NCBI GenBank assembly: GCA_031553045.1
Contig: JAVBLZ010000011.1
Span: 62,001 to 126,000 of the forward strand
DNA from: CALXQW01 sp031553045
Lineage (GTDB): Bacteria > Verrucomicrobiota > Verrucomicrobiia > Opitutales > Intestinicryptomonadaceae
Length of the DNA: 64,000 nt
Reading direction: 5' to 3'
Shown: piece after piece, positions 24,603 through 34,001 of the stretch
How the letters are laid out: each line of letters starts with the position of its first letter
How positions within the stretch are numbered: position 1 is the first letter of the stretch
The notes under the pieces: model-generated
Databases searched by the model: none
Told to the model about the DNA's origin: nothing
What the model saw: only the letters and a program-made list of their open reading frames with translations
Made by a program: the position numbers and the translations under genes

Positions 24603-26561
24603 TTGCGCAATATGCTTAAAGCAGGAAGCCTACATCCATATCAAATAATAGTCTGCGGCGCAGGACACGCTGGCTGCGAAGCCGCACTTGTTGCAGCACG
24701 CATGGGCTTGGATACGCTGCTGCTTACGGCAAATCTGGACACCATCGCCCAAATGAGCTGCAACCCGGCAATAGGCGGATTGGCAAAGGGGCAAATTGTC
24801 AGAGAAATAGACGCCCTTGGCGGCGAAATGGCGGTAAATGCCGACGCAACGGGCATACACTTCAGGCTTTTAAATGCTTCAAAAGGTCCGGCGGTGCAAT
24901 CGCCCAGAACCCAGTGCGACAAAAAAGCGTATCAATTCAGAATGAAGCTAGCGCTTGAACGTCAAAAAAACCTTACAATTTTTCAGGCAAAAGCAACAGA
25001 GCTGCTTATAGAAAATGGAAGGGCGAGAGCTCTTAAAACCAACCTTGGCATAGATTTTTACGCAGACGCCATAATACTCACCACGGGCACTTTTTTAAGA
25101 GGGCTAATGCATGTCGGCAAAAACCAGACCGAAGGCGGACGCATGGGCGACTTTAGCTCAAAACTATTTTCCGCAAGTCTGGAAAAAGCAGGAATAAAGT
25201 TGGATAGGCTAAAGACGGGCACGCCAGCCAGAATCCTTGCTTCCAGCATAGATTTTGAAAAGTGCGAGGCGCAAGAGGGCGATAAAAACCCTCAACTTTT
25301 TGCCTTTTACGAAACTTATCCGCAAGGCAGCTTCAAAGAAACCTCCGACGCAAATGAATCTAGCCGGAAGGGCGATTGCGCAAAAAACGATTCTTATGCT
25401 GAGCCAATTTCTGCAATACAAAAGAGCCTCTCATTCTCTAATTTTGAGGGTTTTGGCATAAATCAGCTTGAGTGTTATGAGACGCATACCACGCCGCAAA
25501 CGGCAGAAATCATCAGAAAAAATCTGGAAAAATCGGCAATGTATGGCGGCACAATCACGGGGATAGGCCCAAGATACTGCCCCAGCATTGAAGATAAAAT
25601 TGTGCGCTTTGCCGAGAAAGAAACCCACAGGCTCTTTCTTGAACCGGAAGGCAGGGATACGCTGGAGTGGTATATAAATGGTCTTTCAACCTCTATGCCC
25701 ATAGACGTGCAAAGAGACATTATTGCATCTGTAATCGGGCTGGAAAACGCCCAGATGACCAGACCTGCCTACGCCGTAGAATATGATTTTGCACCGCCCA
25801 CGCAACTGCACAATTCTTTGGAATCTAAAATTGTGGAAGGGCTCTTTTGCGCAGGGCAAATCAACGGCACAAGCGGTTACGAAGAGGCCGCAGGGCAGGG
25901 GCTTATTGCGGGCGTAAACGCCGCCTCAAAAATTCTCAATTTGCCGCCGCTTATTTTGCCCAGACATGAAAGCTACATTGGCGTATTGATAGACGACCTT
26001 GCCACCAAGGGCACTAATGAGCCTTACAGAATGTTCACCAGCCGTGCAGAATTCAGACTACTCTTAAACCATTCAAGCGCAGAGCGCAGGCTCTCCAAAT
26101 ATTCCAAAACTTATGGTCTGCTTGAGGCATCCCGCATTCAAAATATAGAAGAAAAAAACGCCCAAATTGACGAATGGATTTATCGCTTTGAATCTTGCAA
26201 TATAGCCGCGACACTACGTAAACAAGAGGAATCGCTAGACCTTGCCGCATACCTTCCAAAAGATTTTACAAGGCTTAATGAGGGCATTAAATCTGAAGTT
26301 TTATACAGCGTGATTTACAAAGGCTACCTTGAAAGAGAGCTCAGGCAAATAGACAAAATGGGTGAGCTTGAGAGCATGCAAATACCCTCATCTTTGGGTT
26401 TTACGGAAGTTTCCGGACTGCGCCTGGAGGCGGCGCAAAAACTGGCAAAACTGCGCCCCTCAACTTTGGGTCAAGCCTCCAGAATTTCCGGAGTTTCCCC
26501 CGCAGATATAAACGTCTTGGCAATAGCCGTCCGCACCCACCTGCGCAATCGAGAAAAGTAG
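24603..26561 (+). CDS. mnmG: tRNA U34 carboxymethylaminomethyl-modifying enzyme MnmG
   Basis: FAD-binding subunit that, with MnmE, modifies the wobble uridine of several tRNAs (cmnm5U34) in the cytoplasm. The length, 652 residues, is close to the usual ~630. Motifs: FAD-binding CGAGHAGCEAALVAARMG, CNPAIGGLAKGQ, GTFLRGLMHVG, LKTGTPARI, CAGQINGTSGYEEAAGQGL, and the C-terminal YKGYLERELRQIDKM. The start could also be the ATG at 24612. rsmG, parA and parB, which often follow, are not here; the next gene is convergent. Confidence 0.97.
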   Translation: MRNMLKAGSLHPYQIIVCGAGHAGCEAALVAARMGLDTLLLTANLDTIAQMSCNPAIGGLAKGQIVREIDALGGEMAVNADATGIHFRLLNASKGPAVQSPRTQCDKKAYQFRMKLALERQKNLTIFQAKATELLIENGRARALKTNLGIDFYADAIILTTGTFLRGLMHVGKNQTEGGRMGDFSSKLFSASLEKAGIKLDRLKTGTPARILASSIDFEKCEAQEGDKNPQLFAFYETYPQGSFKETSDANESSRKGDCAKNDSYAEPISAIQKSLSFSNFEGFGINQLECYETHTTPQTAEIIRKNLEKSAMYGGTITGIGPRYCPSIEDKIVRFAEKETHRLFLEPEGRDTLEWYINGLSTSMPIDVQRDIIASVIGLENAQMTRPAYAVEYDFAPPTQLHNSLESKIVEGLFCAGQINGTSGYEEAAGQGLIAGVNAASKILNLPPLILPRHESYIGVLIDDLATKGTNEPYRMFTSRAEFRLLLNHSSAERRLSKYSKTYGLLEASRIQNIEEKNAQIDEWIYRFESCNIAATLRKQEESLDLAAYLPKDFTRLNEGIKSEVLYSVIYKGYLERELRQIDKMGELESMQIPSSLGFTEVSGLRLEAAQKLAKLRPSTLGQASRISGVSPADINVLAIAVRTHLRNREK

Positions 26562-26602
26562 GGCGAGAAGAAGAAACGGCTTACATCTATTTTGCGCCTT
26601 AG

Positions 26603-26618
26603 ACCGCACTTGCGCTAG
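26603..26618 (-). repeat. Solo end of the divergent MITE-like repeat
   Basis: ACCGCACTTGCGCTAG matches the right arm of the element at 24299-24513 (ACCGCACTTGGCCTA). Its CTAG contains the TAG stop codon of the DUF262 gene (26615-26617). Confidence 0.5.
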
Positions 26619-28783
26619 CCCCTGTCAAATAGATAAGCATCCAAGCGTTCAATATCCTTATCAGCCTTTTCTTTTGCGGCATCTTTGGTCCAAACTGGCA
26701 ATTTGCTTTCCGCAATGTCTTTGGGAATACTTAGTTTACTATCCACATACCTTTCTTTCTTTGAAACAAAAGCCTTATTTTGTATAGCCCTATTTATAGA
26801 AAATTCCAGCAACATCAAATTGCCTATACCGTTTATCTCCTCTCCCCAAGACTCAAGAATGTGCTCCCGCTTTTTAATATCTTCATCATTATAAGACTGT
26901 ATGTGCTCCACATCAAATATATCGTCAAATAGATAATCAATATCCACTTTATCGTCAGAAAGATATTCCAACATTCTGCAAATTAAGCCCTTTGCCCTCG
27001 GGCTGTATGCAATAGACTCATTCATGCGCTGCCCGAAGAGTTTCTGATTCTGCGTTGAAAGTTTTTCCGCAATGCTTTTTTCCAGAACATCCATTTCAAC
27101 GCCCGATAAAAATTGCTTAATCAGGTTTGCAACAAACCCATGCATTTCATAAACGCTCTTTGCATAAATGACGGAATATACAGTAAAGAGCTTAGTCAAT
27201 AAAATCATCAGCTTATTTCTATCTTCCTTATTTTCATGCTCTAATGAATAAATAAGATGAACCATACGATATCTCCAATAACGACTTATTTCACACAAAT
27301 AATAAGCAAACTTTGCTTCTTTATCAAGGGCTTTGCCCATGAGCTCTTTCTGAAACTCAAAGCGCAATTTTATGAGTTTTTTGATACGCTCTAAATCTAT
27401 CAGATTTTCCGCCCCCTTAATCTTGGAAAAATGATCCCAAGATTTTATACCCATGGCGGTATCAAATAAACGCTCATAAAATGTACCTACATAGTCCCTA
27501 ATCAAATCTACGGGCAGATCAAACTTGGCAATAATAAACATTTGATATAGGGTCAATATCTCCTCCATAGATGTAATATATTTATTGCCATTTTCACGCT
27601 CAATCTCCTCATAAAGGGCGCTTATTTCTGAAAAACAATCCTTCGTCCTGCCGCCTAAAACTGTAAGATAGTCAAAGCACCTTATCTTAAACAAATCCCC
27701 CGTATTCAAATCTAAACCCGACGTGTTTATCGTGTTAAAAATTTTTATGGTTGTTGAAAGGTTAGCTCTTGTTTTGATTATAACAAATTTTACATCATTT
27801 TTTAAATATTTTTGAAATTTGTTTATATCAAAACTTTGCCCTATATCGCCCGCAACCTTGTTTATCGATTCATTAAAAATCTCATGTATTCTCTCCAAAT
27901 TTTTCGCAAATTGATTATTTGGAAAAGCGGACAATTCTGAAATATTTTTTATTTTTAACGCCTGAGAAAACTTTTTTTGCTGTTCGCCACCATTCACCCT
28001 TGTTTCAAATAAAGAGAAATTATCAAAATCAAACATCGTTTCTGTATTACAAAAAAGCGATAGTGCCTTAAATATTAAAACCATCGTAATCAGTCTTTGT
28101 TGGCCATCTACAATCTCCCTGCAGACAATCCCTCTTGCCGGAGAAATTGAAATATCCCATGAATGTTGCATTGTACCAATAAACATTGGTTCTTTGCTCA
28201 TAAACGAATTCATTGCGTCATTCATCAGTCTCTCAACTTCCGCCTCCCCCCATGAGTAAGGTCGTTGATAAATAGGAACAATGAACAATTTAATTTCTTT
28301 AAAGAGCCTCACCGCATTATAGTCGGATGCGGCTAAATCGAATTTTTCTTTGCCGAAAAAATATTTATTCACCCGATCTTTGATTTCAGATACCGTATGA
28401 ATATTCCATATTTTATGAATACGCCCTCTTCTTGTTTCATAGCGCAATATATCATCTTTGGATAGGGTTTTTATGGAAACCTTCATGCAAGAAATCTTTT
28501 CATGCCCGTCTGGAATTCTTGCTTTATCAATTTCACTTAACTTGAGTTCTGAAAACTCGGTCAATTCATCTGACATTCTCTTTGCCAGAGCAACTATGCT
28601 GTATCCGTCTGAGATTGCAATTATGTCATCTGGCTCAATAGCCTCCATTTCGGCGTGCCCATCATATACAAATACGACATTGTGCTTTATGAATATGTCC
28701 AAAATTGAGGAATCGCTAATGCCATAATCACTCCATCTTGAGGCTATTTTCCATATTGTTTTTGGTGTTTTTAAATTTTCCAT
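26615..28783 (-). CDS. DUF262-DUF1524 (GmrSD/SspE-like) nuclease with extra N-terminal domain
   Basis: A 722-residue protein. Residues 1-130 (IWKIASRWSD, SSILDIF, HNVVFVY, PDDIIAISDG, SIVALAKR) look like a PUA/EVE-type small domain, which in other proteins reads modified bases. Residues 150-400 are DUF262, with YQRPYSW (172-178) and the ParB/Srx-like DGQQR (226-230), linked to NTP-dependent cleavage. The C-terminal part is DUF1524, an HNH-type nuclease: FDVEHI with His627, GIGNLMLL, Asn664 and a later Lys/Tyr. DUF262-DUF1524 proteins are type IV restriction enzymes (GmrSD) or phosphorothioate-dependent defence nucleases (SspE). No modification genes are adjacent. It is convergent with mnmG. 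Confidence 0.8.
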   Translation of the reverse strand: MENLKTPKTIWKIASRWSDYGISDSSILDIFIKHNVVFVYDGHAEMEAIEPDDIIAISDGYSIVALAKRMSDELTEFSELKLSEIDKARIPDGHEKISCMKVSIKTLSKDDILRYETRRGRIHKIWNIHTVSEIKDRVNKYFFGKEKFDLAASDYNAVRLFKEIKLFIVPIYQRPYSWGEAEVERLMNDAMNSFMSKEPMFIGTMQHSWDISISPARGIVCREIVDGQQRLITMVLIFKALSLFCNTETMFDFDNFSLFETRVNGGEQQKKFSQALKIKNISELSAFPNNQFAKNLERIHEIFNESINKVAGDIGQSFDINKFQKYLKNDVKFVIIKTRANLSTTIKIFNTINTSGLDLNTGDLFKIRCFDYLTVLGGRTKDCFSEISALYEEIERENGNKYITSMEEILTLYQMFIIAKFDLPVDLIRDYVGTFYERLFDTAMGIKSWDHFSKIKGAENLIDLERIKKLIKLRFEFQKELMGKALDKEAKFAYYLCEISRYWRYRMVHLIYSLEHENKEDRNKLMILLTKLFTVYSVIYAKSVYEMHGFVANLIKQFLSGVEMDVLEKSIAEKLSTQNQKLFGQRMNESIAYSPRAKGLICRMLEYLSDDKVDIDYLFDDIFDVEHIQSYNDEDIKKREHILESWGEEINGIGNLMLLEFSINRAIQNKAFVSKKERYVDSKLSIPKDIAESKLPVWTKDAAKEKADKDIERLDAYLFDRG

Positions 28784-28961
28784 ACACTTTGATTAACAAT
28801 ATTCATTAATAAAACAAGTATAAAATCTTAATTTTTAATATTTTTGAGAAACGATTATTATCCAAGATGATAGGGTTAAGCGTCTTAGAAGTTTTTTGAA
28901 GTTTTTTATTGATATGAATATATGTTTTTGTAACCTACATTTCCATCATTGTTGATTTGGA

Positions 28962-29210
28962 ATGCATGCATCGCTTTTAATTGTGGCCTTTTTCCTGTTA
29001 CTGACGGTACTTTCGTCGGTAAAGCTGTTGCTGTTTGTGTTTGGCGGAGAAAGTGAAATTATATTTGCACGCAAACACCTCTCAAAAAAACACAGCAGAA
29101 GCGCATATAAAAAATGGTACAAAGAGCAGATAATGATTTATAGCTTTTTTGTCATAACTAGCCTGATGTGCCTCTTTGCCAGCATATATACCTTTAGGAA
29201 TTTTCTGTGA
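28962..29210 (+). CDS. Small two-helix membrane protein before the atp operon
   Basis: An 82-residue protein with two predicted membrane helices (about residues 3-27 and 58-77) joined by a strongly basic loop, KHLSKKHSRSAYKKWYKE. The size and place, 176 bases before atpB, recall AtpI/AtpZ-type accessory proteins, but I cannot match the sequence to either family. No clear ribosome site is seen. Expression is not certain; the coding call rests on the coherent two-helix pattern. Confidence 0.5.
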   Translation: MHASLLIVAFFLLLTVLSSVKLLLFVFGGESEIIFARKHLSKKHSRSAYKKWYKEQIMIYSFFVITSLMCLFASIYTFRNFL

Positions 29211-29386
29211 ATCACCTTCGCACGGCCGTCTTAAAGTAGGCGCAGATTTATAATAATAAAACCTCATTACTTTAGAAATTTTTTAAGAACTTAATATCAA
29301 TCTTTGGGGATTTTCTTGTTGACTCACAATGCGCGCTGAGATTGCATTATAGCGATTTTGAAAACTCCTAGAAGAATCTAGATTTA

Positions 29387-30349
29387 ATGTTTTTACGCCT
29401 TAAAACAGTAAAATTTTTGACATTTTGCGTCGCAGCGTGTGGCGCATTTGCAACGCAGGCGCAAGCTTCTGAAAGCGTCAAGCCTGCCATACTCTTTGAA
29501 ATTGCGGGTTTGCCGATAACAAACACCATGCTCACAGCTTGGATTTTTGCAATTTTACTCATTATATTTTTACGTTTTATATTGTTAAGGGGCGGCGCAA
29601 AAATCATACCAAGCAAGGGGCAGATGTTTATTGAAGACATTTTGTCTATGCTCAAATCCATGCTTGAGCCGGTGATGGGCAAGGCGGCATTCAAAGGCGC
29701 ATTCCCGATACTATTGGGCATATTTTTCTTTGTTTTGGCCATGAATTGGACTGGGCTTTTGCCCGGTGTGGGCTCTATCGGGCAAGATGAGCACGCCTCA
29801 ATTTCTGCCGAGCAAGTGCAAGCATACAAAGATGCGGGCTTTCATGTTTCAAGCGGCGTTTCCGCAAATGGCAAGACGATTTTTGAGGCTTCAAAATTTA
29901 CGCCATTCATACGCCCCGCAACCAGCGACTACAATACGGCGCTAGCATTGGCGCTAATCTCTTTTGTGGCTTGGTTTTATTTTGTGATGAGATACGCCGG
30001 CCCAACGGCATTGGCGAAAGACTGGTTTGCAAACAAGGCGGATAAGTCTGATACGCCCAAGCTCATATATTTTGCGCTCTTTCCAATATTTTTTGCGGTG
30101 GGGCTTATTGAAGTCATATCCGCTTTGATTCGCCCAATTTCCCTCTCTTGCCGACTCTTTGGCAACGTCTTTGGCGGTGAGGTTTTGCTCGAGAGCATGT
30201 ACGGAATAGCTCCGTATCTTTTGCCTGTGCCGTTTTGCCTTCTAGAACTTCTTGTGGGGTTGGTGCAAGCGCTCATTTTTACTTTGCTGACGGCGGTTTA
30301 CATTGGTCTTATTACAAATCATGAAGACTCTCAGCACTCTGAACACTAA
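29387..30349 (+). CDS. atpB: ATP synthase F0 subunit a
   Basis: Membrane half-channel subunit that guides protons to the c-ring. Its 320 residues include a signal-like N-terminus (MFLRLKTVKFLTFCVAACGAFATQA) as in other PVC and Bacteroidota forms, and an inserted periplasmic-type loop between the early helices (about residues 130-170). The essential Arg is in SLSCRLFGNVFGGE, and the last helices have the LLVGLVQALIFTLLTAVYI motif. It is the first gene of the F-type operon a-c-b-delta-alpha-gamma-beta-epsilon. Confidence 0.96.
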   Translation: MFLRLKTVKFLTFCVAACGAFATQAQASESVKPAILFEIAGLPITNTMLTAWIFAILLIIFLRFILLRGGAKIIPSKGQMFIEDILSMLKSMLEPVMGKAAFKGAFPILLGIFFFVLAMNWTGLLPGVGSIGQDEHASISAEQVQAYKDAGFHVSSGVSANGKTIFEASKFTPFIRPATSDYNTALALALISFVAWFYFVMRYAGPTALAKDWFANKADKSDTPKLIYFALFPIFFAVGLIEVISALIRPISLSCRLFGNVFGGEVLLESMYGIAPYLLPVPFCLLELLVGLVQALIFTLLTAVYIGLITNHEDSQHSEH

Positions 30350-30376
30350 TTTTTAACAAATAAAAAGGAACACAAC

Positions 30377-30607
30377 ATGATAGAAATATTCGCAGAAGCA
30401 ACAAGCGCAGTTAATGGATTATCGGGCAATTTGCATATAGCATTGGGCTGTATGGCGGCTGCATTGGGCGTGGGCATGGTAGGCGCAAAAGCTGTTGACG
30501 CAGTGGGTCGCAACCCTGGCGCAAGCGGCAAGGTTTTAATCCAGAGCATTTTGGGCATGGCGTTGGCAGAGGCTATCGCATTTTATGTAATCTTCCTTGC
30601 AAAGTAA
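30377..30607 (+). CDS. atpE: ATP synthase F0 subunit c
   Basis: A 76-residue hairpin of two membrane helices with the loop GRNPGA and the ion-carrying Glu in ALAEAIAFY of helix 2. The Na+ ligands known from Ilyobacter are missing (Gln in helix 1 is Val here, and Ser after the Glu is Ala), so a proton-driven enzyme is inferred. A clear AAGGA ribosome site precedes the ATG, fitting the need for many copies. Confidence 0.97.
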   Translation: MIEIFAEATSAVNGLSGNLHIALGCMAAALGVGMVGAKAVDAVGRNPGASGKVLIQSILGMALAEAIAFYVIFLAK

Positions 30608-30629
30608 TTTTGCATAAGAGATTTTTACA

Positions 30630-31166
30630 ATGACTATTATCCTTGCCAATTCGGAAGCACTCAGCTTCCTGACCACTCTGGGTGTTGAGTGGGGCTTTTT
30701 CTTTGGGCAGATGCTCAGTATTCTGCTGATGTTTGCGGCGCTTTGGTACTTTGTATTCAAGCCCGTAATCAAAACTGCGGACGAACGGCAGCGTCAGATT
30801 GAAAAGGGCCTTAAAGACGCCCAAGATGCGGCAAAATCTCTGCAAAATGCCGATGCTCAAGCGCAGGAAAAAATAAAAGCCGCCGCACTTGAAGCAACGG
30901 AGCTTATCGCAAAGACCAGACTCGATGCCGAAAAACTTATTGAGGATGCCAAGGCGGACAGCCTCAAAAAAGCCGCCGAAATTCAAAAACAATCTGCGGA
31001 GCAAATTGCTTTGGATAGGCAAAAAATGCAAGACTCCCTCAAGCTTGAAGTTGCCGCATTGGTCATCAAAACCACTACAAAATTAGTCGGCGATATTTTG
31101 GATGAAAAACAAAAATCCACGCTTGCCGACAAGGCTGCGCAAACAATTAAAGAGGTCTCTAAGTGA
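30630..31166 (+). CDS. atpF: ATP synthase F0 subunit b
   Basis: Peripheral stalk subunit of 178 residues: one N-terminal membrane helix (WGFFFGQMLSILLMFAALWYFVF) followed by KPV and a long charged, Ala-rich helix (about residues 45-175) that dimerises and reaches the delta subunit. Only one b-type gene is present, so the stalk should be a homodimer. Its TGA stop overlaps the GTG start of atpH. Confidence 0.95.
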   Translation: MTIILANSEALSFLTTLGVEWGFFFGQMLSILLMFAALWYFVFKPVIKTADERQRQIEKGLKDAQDAAKSLQNADAQAQEKIKAAALEATELIAKTRLDAEKLIEDAKADSLKKAAEIQKQSAEQIALDRQKMQDSLKLEVAALVIKTTTKLVGDILDEKQKSTLADKAAQTIKEVSK

Positions 31167-31552
31167 ATCTGAAGGCTCAGGCGCTCTACTTGGCAAACTG
31201 CTCTTTGAATGAGCAGGGCATCTTGGATGCCCAAAGGGTTGAAGCGGCGCTTGCCTATATTGAAAAGCATTTTGAACATTTGCAAAAATTGCGCATAATG
31301 CAGATTTATAAAAAGAAAATCTCAAATATTGCCAATGCGCAGAAGGCGCACATTGAGTACTGCGGCGCACTGTCTCAGGAAAATTTGGACGGCTTAAAGA
31401 CATTTTTGCAAGGCAAGATTGGTTTAAATGTCAATGTCGATATTATCGAAAATCAGGCGCTTTTGGGCGGCGTAAAAATGTTCGCCGCAGACAACGTCTG
31501 GGAAAATTCCATCCGCTTACAAATAGAAAATTTAGAAAACACGCTCAAGTAA
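31163..31552 (+). CDS. atpH: ATP synthase F1 subunit delta, short
   Basis: Links the stalk to the alpha/beta ring. It starts with GTG, overlapping the atpF stop as GTGA. At 129 residues it is clearly shorter than the usual ~175-180; the conserved C-terminal part NQALLGGVKMFAADNVWENSIRLQIENL is intact, so the shortening affects the N-terminal helical domain. The reading frame shows no internal break, and the position between atpF and atpA leaves little doubt about identity. Confidence 0.88.
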   Translation: MNLKAQALYLANCSLNEQGILDAQRVEAALAYIEKHFEHLQKLRIMQIYKKKISNIANAQKAHIEYCGALSQENLDGLKTFLQGKIGLNVNVDIIENQALLGGVKMFAADNVWENSIRLQIENLENTLK

Positions 31553-31558
31553 AACATC

Positions 31559-33094
31559 ATGCAAAGCGACATACTAAAGCAAATAGAAGAAGGCATTGAA
31601 CGCCTTGAAAATGAAAACCGCAAGAGCAACGTCGGCAAAATCATCGCCACATCGGACGGCGTTGCACGCCTATCTGGCTTGAGCGAAGTCATGTACAATG
31701 AAATGATTGAGTTTGAGGGCGGTATATTCGGCATGGCGCTCAACCTAAACGCCGACGAGGTGGGCTGTGTGCTTTTGGGCGACACTTCCTCAATCAAAGA
31801 GGGCGCAGAGGGCAAGACTACGGGCAGGCTTTTAAGCGTACCCGCAGGCAAGGCGCTTTTGGGCAGAGTTGTGGATGTCTTGGGCAGGCCCATAGACGGC
31901 AAGGGCGAAATCAAGGCGGAAGCCTCTTACCCTGTTGAAAAAATCGCACCTGGCATCATCCCCAGAAAGAGCGTGGATCAGCCTTTGCAAACAGGCATAC
32001 TTACTATCGACGCCATGATACCCATTGGCAGGGGTCAGCGTGAACTTATAATAGGAGACCGTTCTACGGGTAAAACGTCCATTGCGCTCGACACCATTAT
32101 AAATCAGGCAAGGCTCAATAAAGAGGGCATTGCAAGCGGAGATAAAAATTTTAGACCAGTGTATTCTATCTATGTTGCAGTTGGTCAAAAGAACGCAAAT
32201 ATAGCCCGCACAATCCAGCTTCTTGAGGAGCAAAACGCAATGGAGTTTACGGTGATTGTTGCTGCAAGTGCATCAGAAAACGCCGCAAATTTATATATTG
32301 CGCCATACTCGGGTTGCGCAATGGGTGAGTGGTTTATGGAAAATGGCATGGACGCCTTGATTGTCTATGACGACCTTTCAAAACACGCCGCCGCTTACAG
32401 GCAAGTTTCCTTGGTGCTAAAGCGCCCTGCCGGACGTGAGGCTTACCCTGGAGACGTTTTTTATCTGCACAGCCGTCTGCTTGAGCGTTCCGCACGCCTC
32501 AACGAAGAAAATGGCAACGGGTCTTTGACGGCATTGCCCATCATTGAAACGCAGGCTGGAGACGTCAGCGCATACATTCCCACAAACGTAATTTCAATCA
32601 CAGACGGTCAGATTTTCTTGGAGACGGACTTGTTTAACCAAGGCGTGCGCCCCGCAATATCTATCGGCATATCGGTGTCTCGTGTTGGTTCCGCCGCACA
32701 GATTAAGGCGTTTAAGCAAGTTGCTGGCAAAATCAAGGGCGAATACGCCCAGTATAAGGAGCTTGCCGCCTTTGCCCAATTTGGCTCAGATTTGGACGCG
32801 CGCACAAAGTCCATCATAGACAACGGCGATAGATTGGTAGAAATTCTCAAGCAGACCAATAACTCTCCGCTTTCTGTTGAGGCGCAAATCGCCTTGCTTT
32901 GGGCAAACCAAAACGGATTTTTTGCCGACGTTGAAGTCAAACGCATTGTCGAAGCTTCAAAAAGCTTCAGGGATTATTTTGCCAACAGATTTGCAGACTT
33001 GCTCAAAGAAATAGTAGCCAAGAAAACTTTGGATGAAGATTTGAGCGCCAAGTTAAAATCTGCCGCCACTGAATGGAGGAAATCTTTTGCTTAA
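31559..33094 (+). CDS. atpA: ATP synthase F1 subunit alpha
   Basis: Non-catalytic nucleotide-binding subunit of the F1 hexamer, 511 residues. Visible: the Walker A GDRSTGKTSIALD, ALIVYDDLSKHAAAYR (Walker B region), and VGSAAQIKAFKQVAGKIKGEYAQY near the C-terminal domain, including the Arg-finger region ISVSRVGSAA. It follows atpH by six bases. Confidence 0.98.
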   Translation: MQSDILKQIEEGIERLENENRKSNVGKIIATSDGVARLSGLSEVMYNEMIEFEGGIFGMALNLNADEVGCVLLGDTSSIKEGAEGKTTGRLLSVPAGKALLGRVVDVLGRPIDGKGEIKAEASYPVEKIAPGIIPRKSVDQPLQTGILTIDAMIPIGRGQRELIIGDRSTGKTSIALDTIINQARLNKEGIASGDKNFRPVYSIYVAVGQKNANIARTIQLLEEQNAMEFTVIVAASASENAANLYIAPYSGCAMGEWFMENGMDALIVYDDLSKHAAAYRQVSLVLKRPAGREAYPGDVFYLHSRLLERSARLNEENGNGSLTALPIIETQAGDVSAYIPTNVISITDGQIFLETDLFNQGVRPAISIGISVSRVGSAAQIKAFKQVAGKIKGEYAQYKELAAFAQFGSDLDARTKSIIDNGDRLVEILKQTNNSPLSVEAQIALLWANQNGFFADVEVKRIVEASKSFRDYFANRFADLLKEIVAKKTLDEDLSAKLKSAATEWRKSFA

Positions 33095-33097
33095 AAG

Positions 33098-33994
33098 ATG
33101 AAAGGTCTAAGAGAAATAAAAAACCGCATCAAGGCTGTTGGAAGCACGGGCAAAATTACCCATGCCATGCAGCTTGTTGCCGCCTCAAAAATGAAAAGGG
33201 CGCAGCAGGCGGCGGAAAAGGGCAGGGCGTACACGCTGCTGCTTTTAGACCTCTTAAACACCATTGAAAAAGCGGGCGGGCAATTTTCTCGCCATCCGCT
33301 TTTTGATGTAACAAGAGAGGCTAAAAAACGCCTGATAATAGTTTTTTCGACAGATAAAGGCTTGGCAGGCCCTCTCAACACAAACCTCTTTAAACATCTT
33401 CTGGAGCTGCCCAGAGATTGCGACTTTATAACAGTCGGCGACAAGGCTACAAAGTTCCTCACAAGGCTGCATAGGAACGTTGTTGACCCTTTCAAAATTT
33501 CCGACAGCGTGAGTTTCTCGGAAATTAAGCCCATAGCGGAAGCCGCAATGAAACGCTTTTTAAGCGGAGAGTGCGACACTATTGAAGTTTTGTATTCAGA
33601 ATATGTCAACACTCTCAAGCAAGAACCCATGCTTGTAAAACTAGCCCCCGCCTCCGAACTTTCCGGCTGTATTGAGCATCTGCGCAGCTCATTTAAAATG
33701 GATATAGCAAAGCCGCTTGAAGAATCCAGAGAGTTCTCTTTCATACCTGCCGTCAAGGGTGAGGAGCAAAGCAAAGAGGTCTTAAATAGGCTGCTTAATT
33801 TCTATCTAAACAACGCAATGTTCCGCATGGCGCTAGACGCAAAGGCATCTGAACAATCGTCCAGAATGGTCGCCATGAAAAACGCCAGCGAAAACGCAGA
33901 CAACCTAATTGCAAAACTTTCTTTAGAATTTAACAAGGCGCGCCAAAGCGCAATCACAACAGAAATCATAGAGCTTTTTGCTTCAAACCAATAA
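33098..33994 (+). CDS. atpG: ATP synthase F1 subunit gamma
   Basis: Central rotor shaft, 298 residues. The N-terminal helix MKGLREIKNRIKAVGSTGKITHAMQLVAASKM and the C-terminal helix RMVAMKNASENADNLIAKLSLEFNKARQSAITTEI are the conserved coiled-coil parts; the middle Rossmann-like domain carries FSTDKGLAGPLN (usually SDRGLCG). Three bases separate it from atpA and seven from atpD. Confidence 0.97.
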   Translation: MKGLREIKNRIKAVGSTGKITHAMQLVAASKMKRAQQAAEKGRAYTLLLLDLLNTIEKAGGQFSRHPLFDVTREAKKRLIIVFSTDKGLAGPLNTNLFKHLLELPRDCDFITVGDKATKFLTRLHRNVVDPFKISDSVSFSEIKPIAEAAMKRFLSGECDTIEVLYSEYVNTLKQEPMLVKLAPASELSGCIEHLRSSFKMDIAKPLEESREFSFIPAVKGEEQSKEVLNRLLNFYLNNAMFRMALDAKASEQSSRMVAMKNASENADNLIAKLSLEFNKARQSAITTEIIELFASNQ

Positions 33995-34001
33995 TTTTAT
34001 C

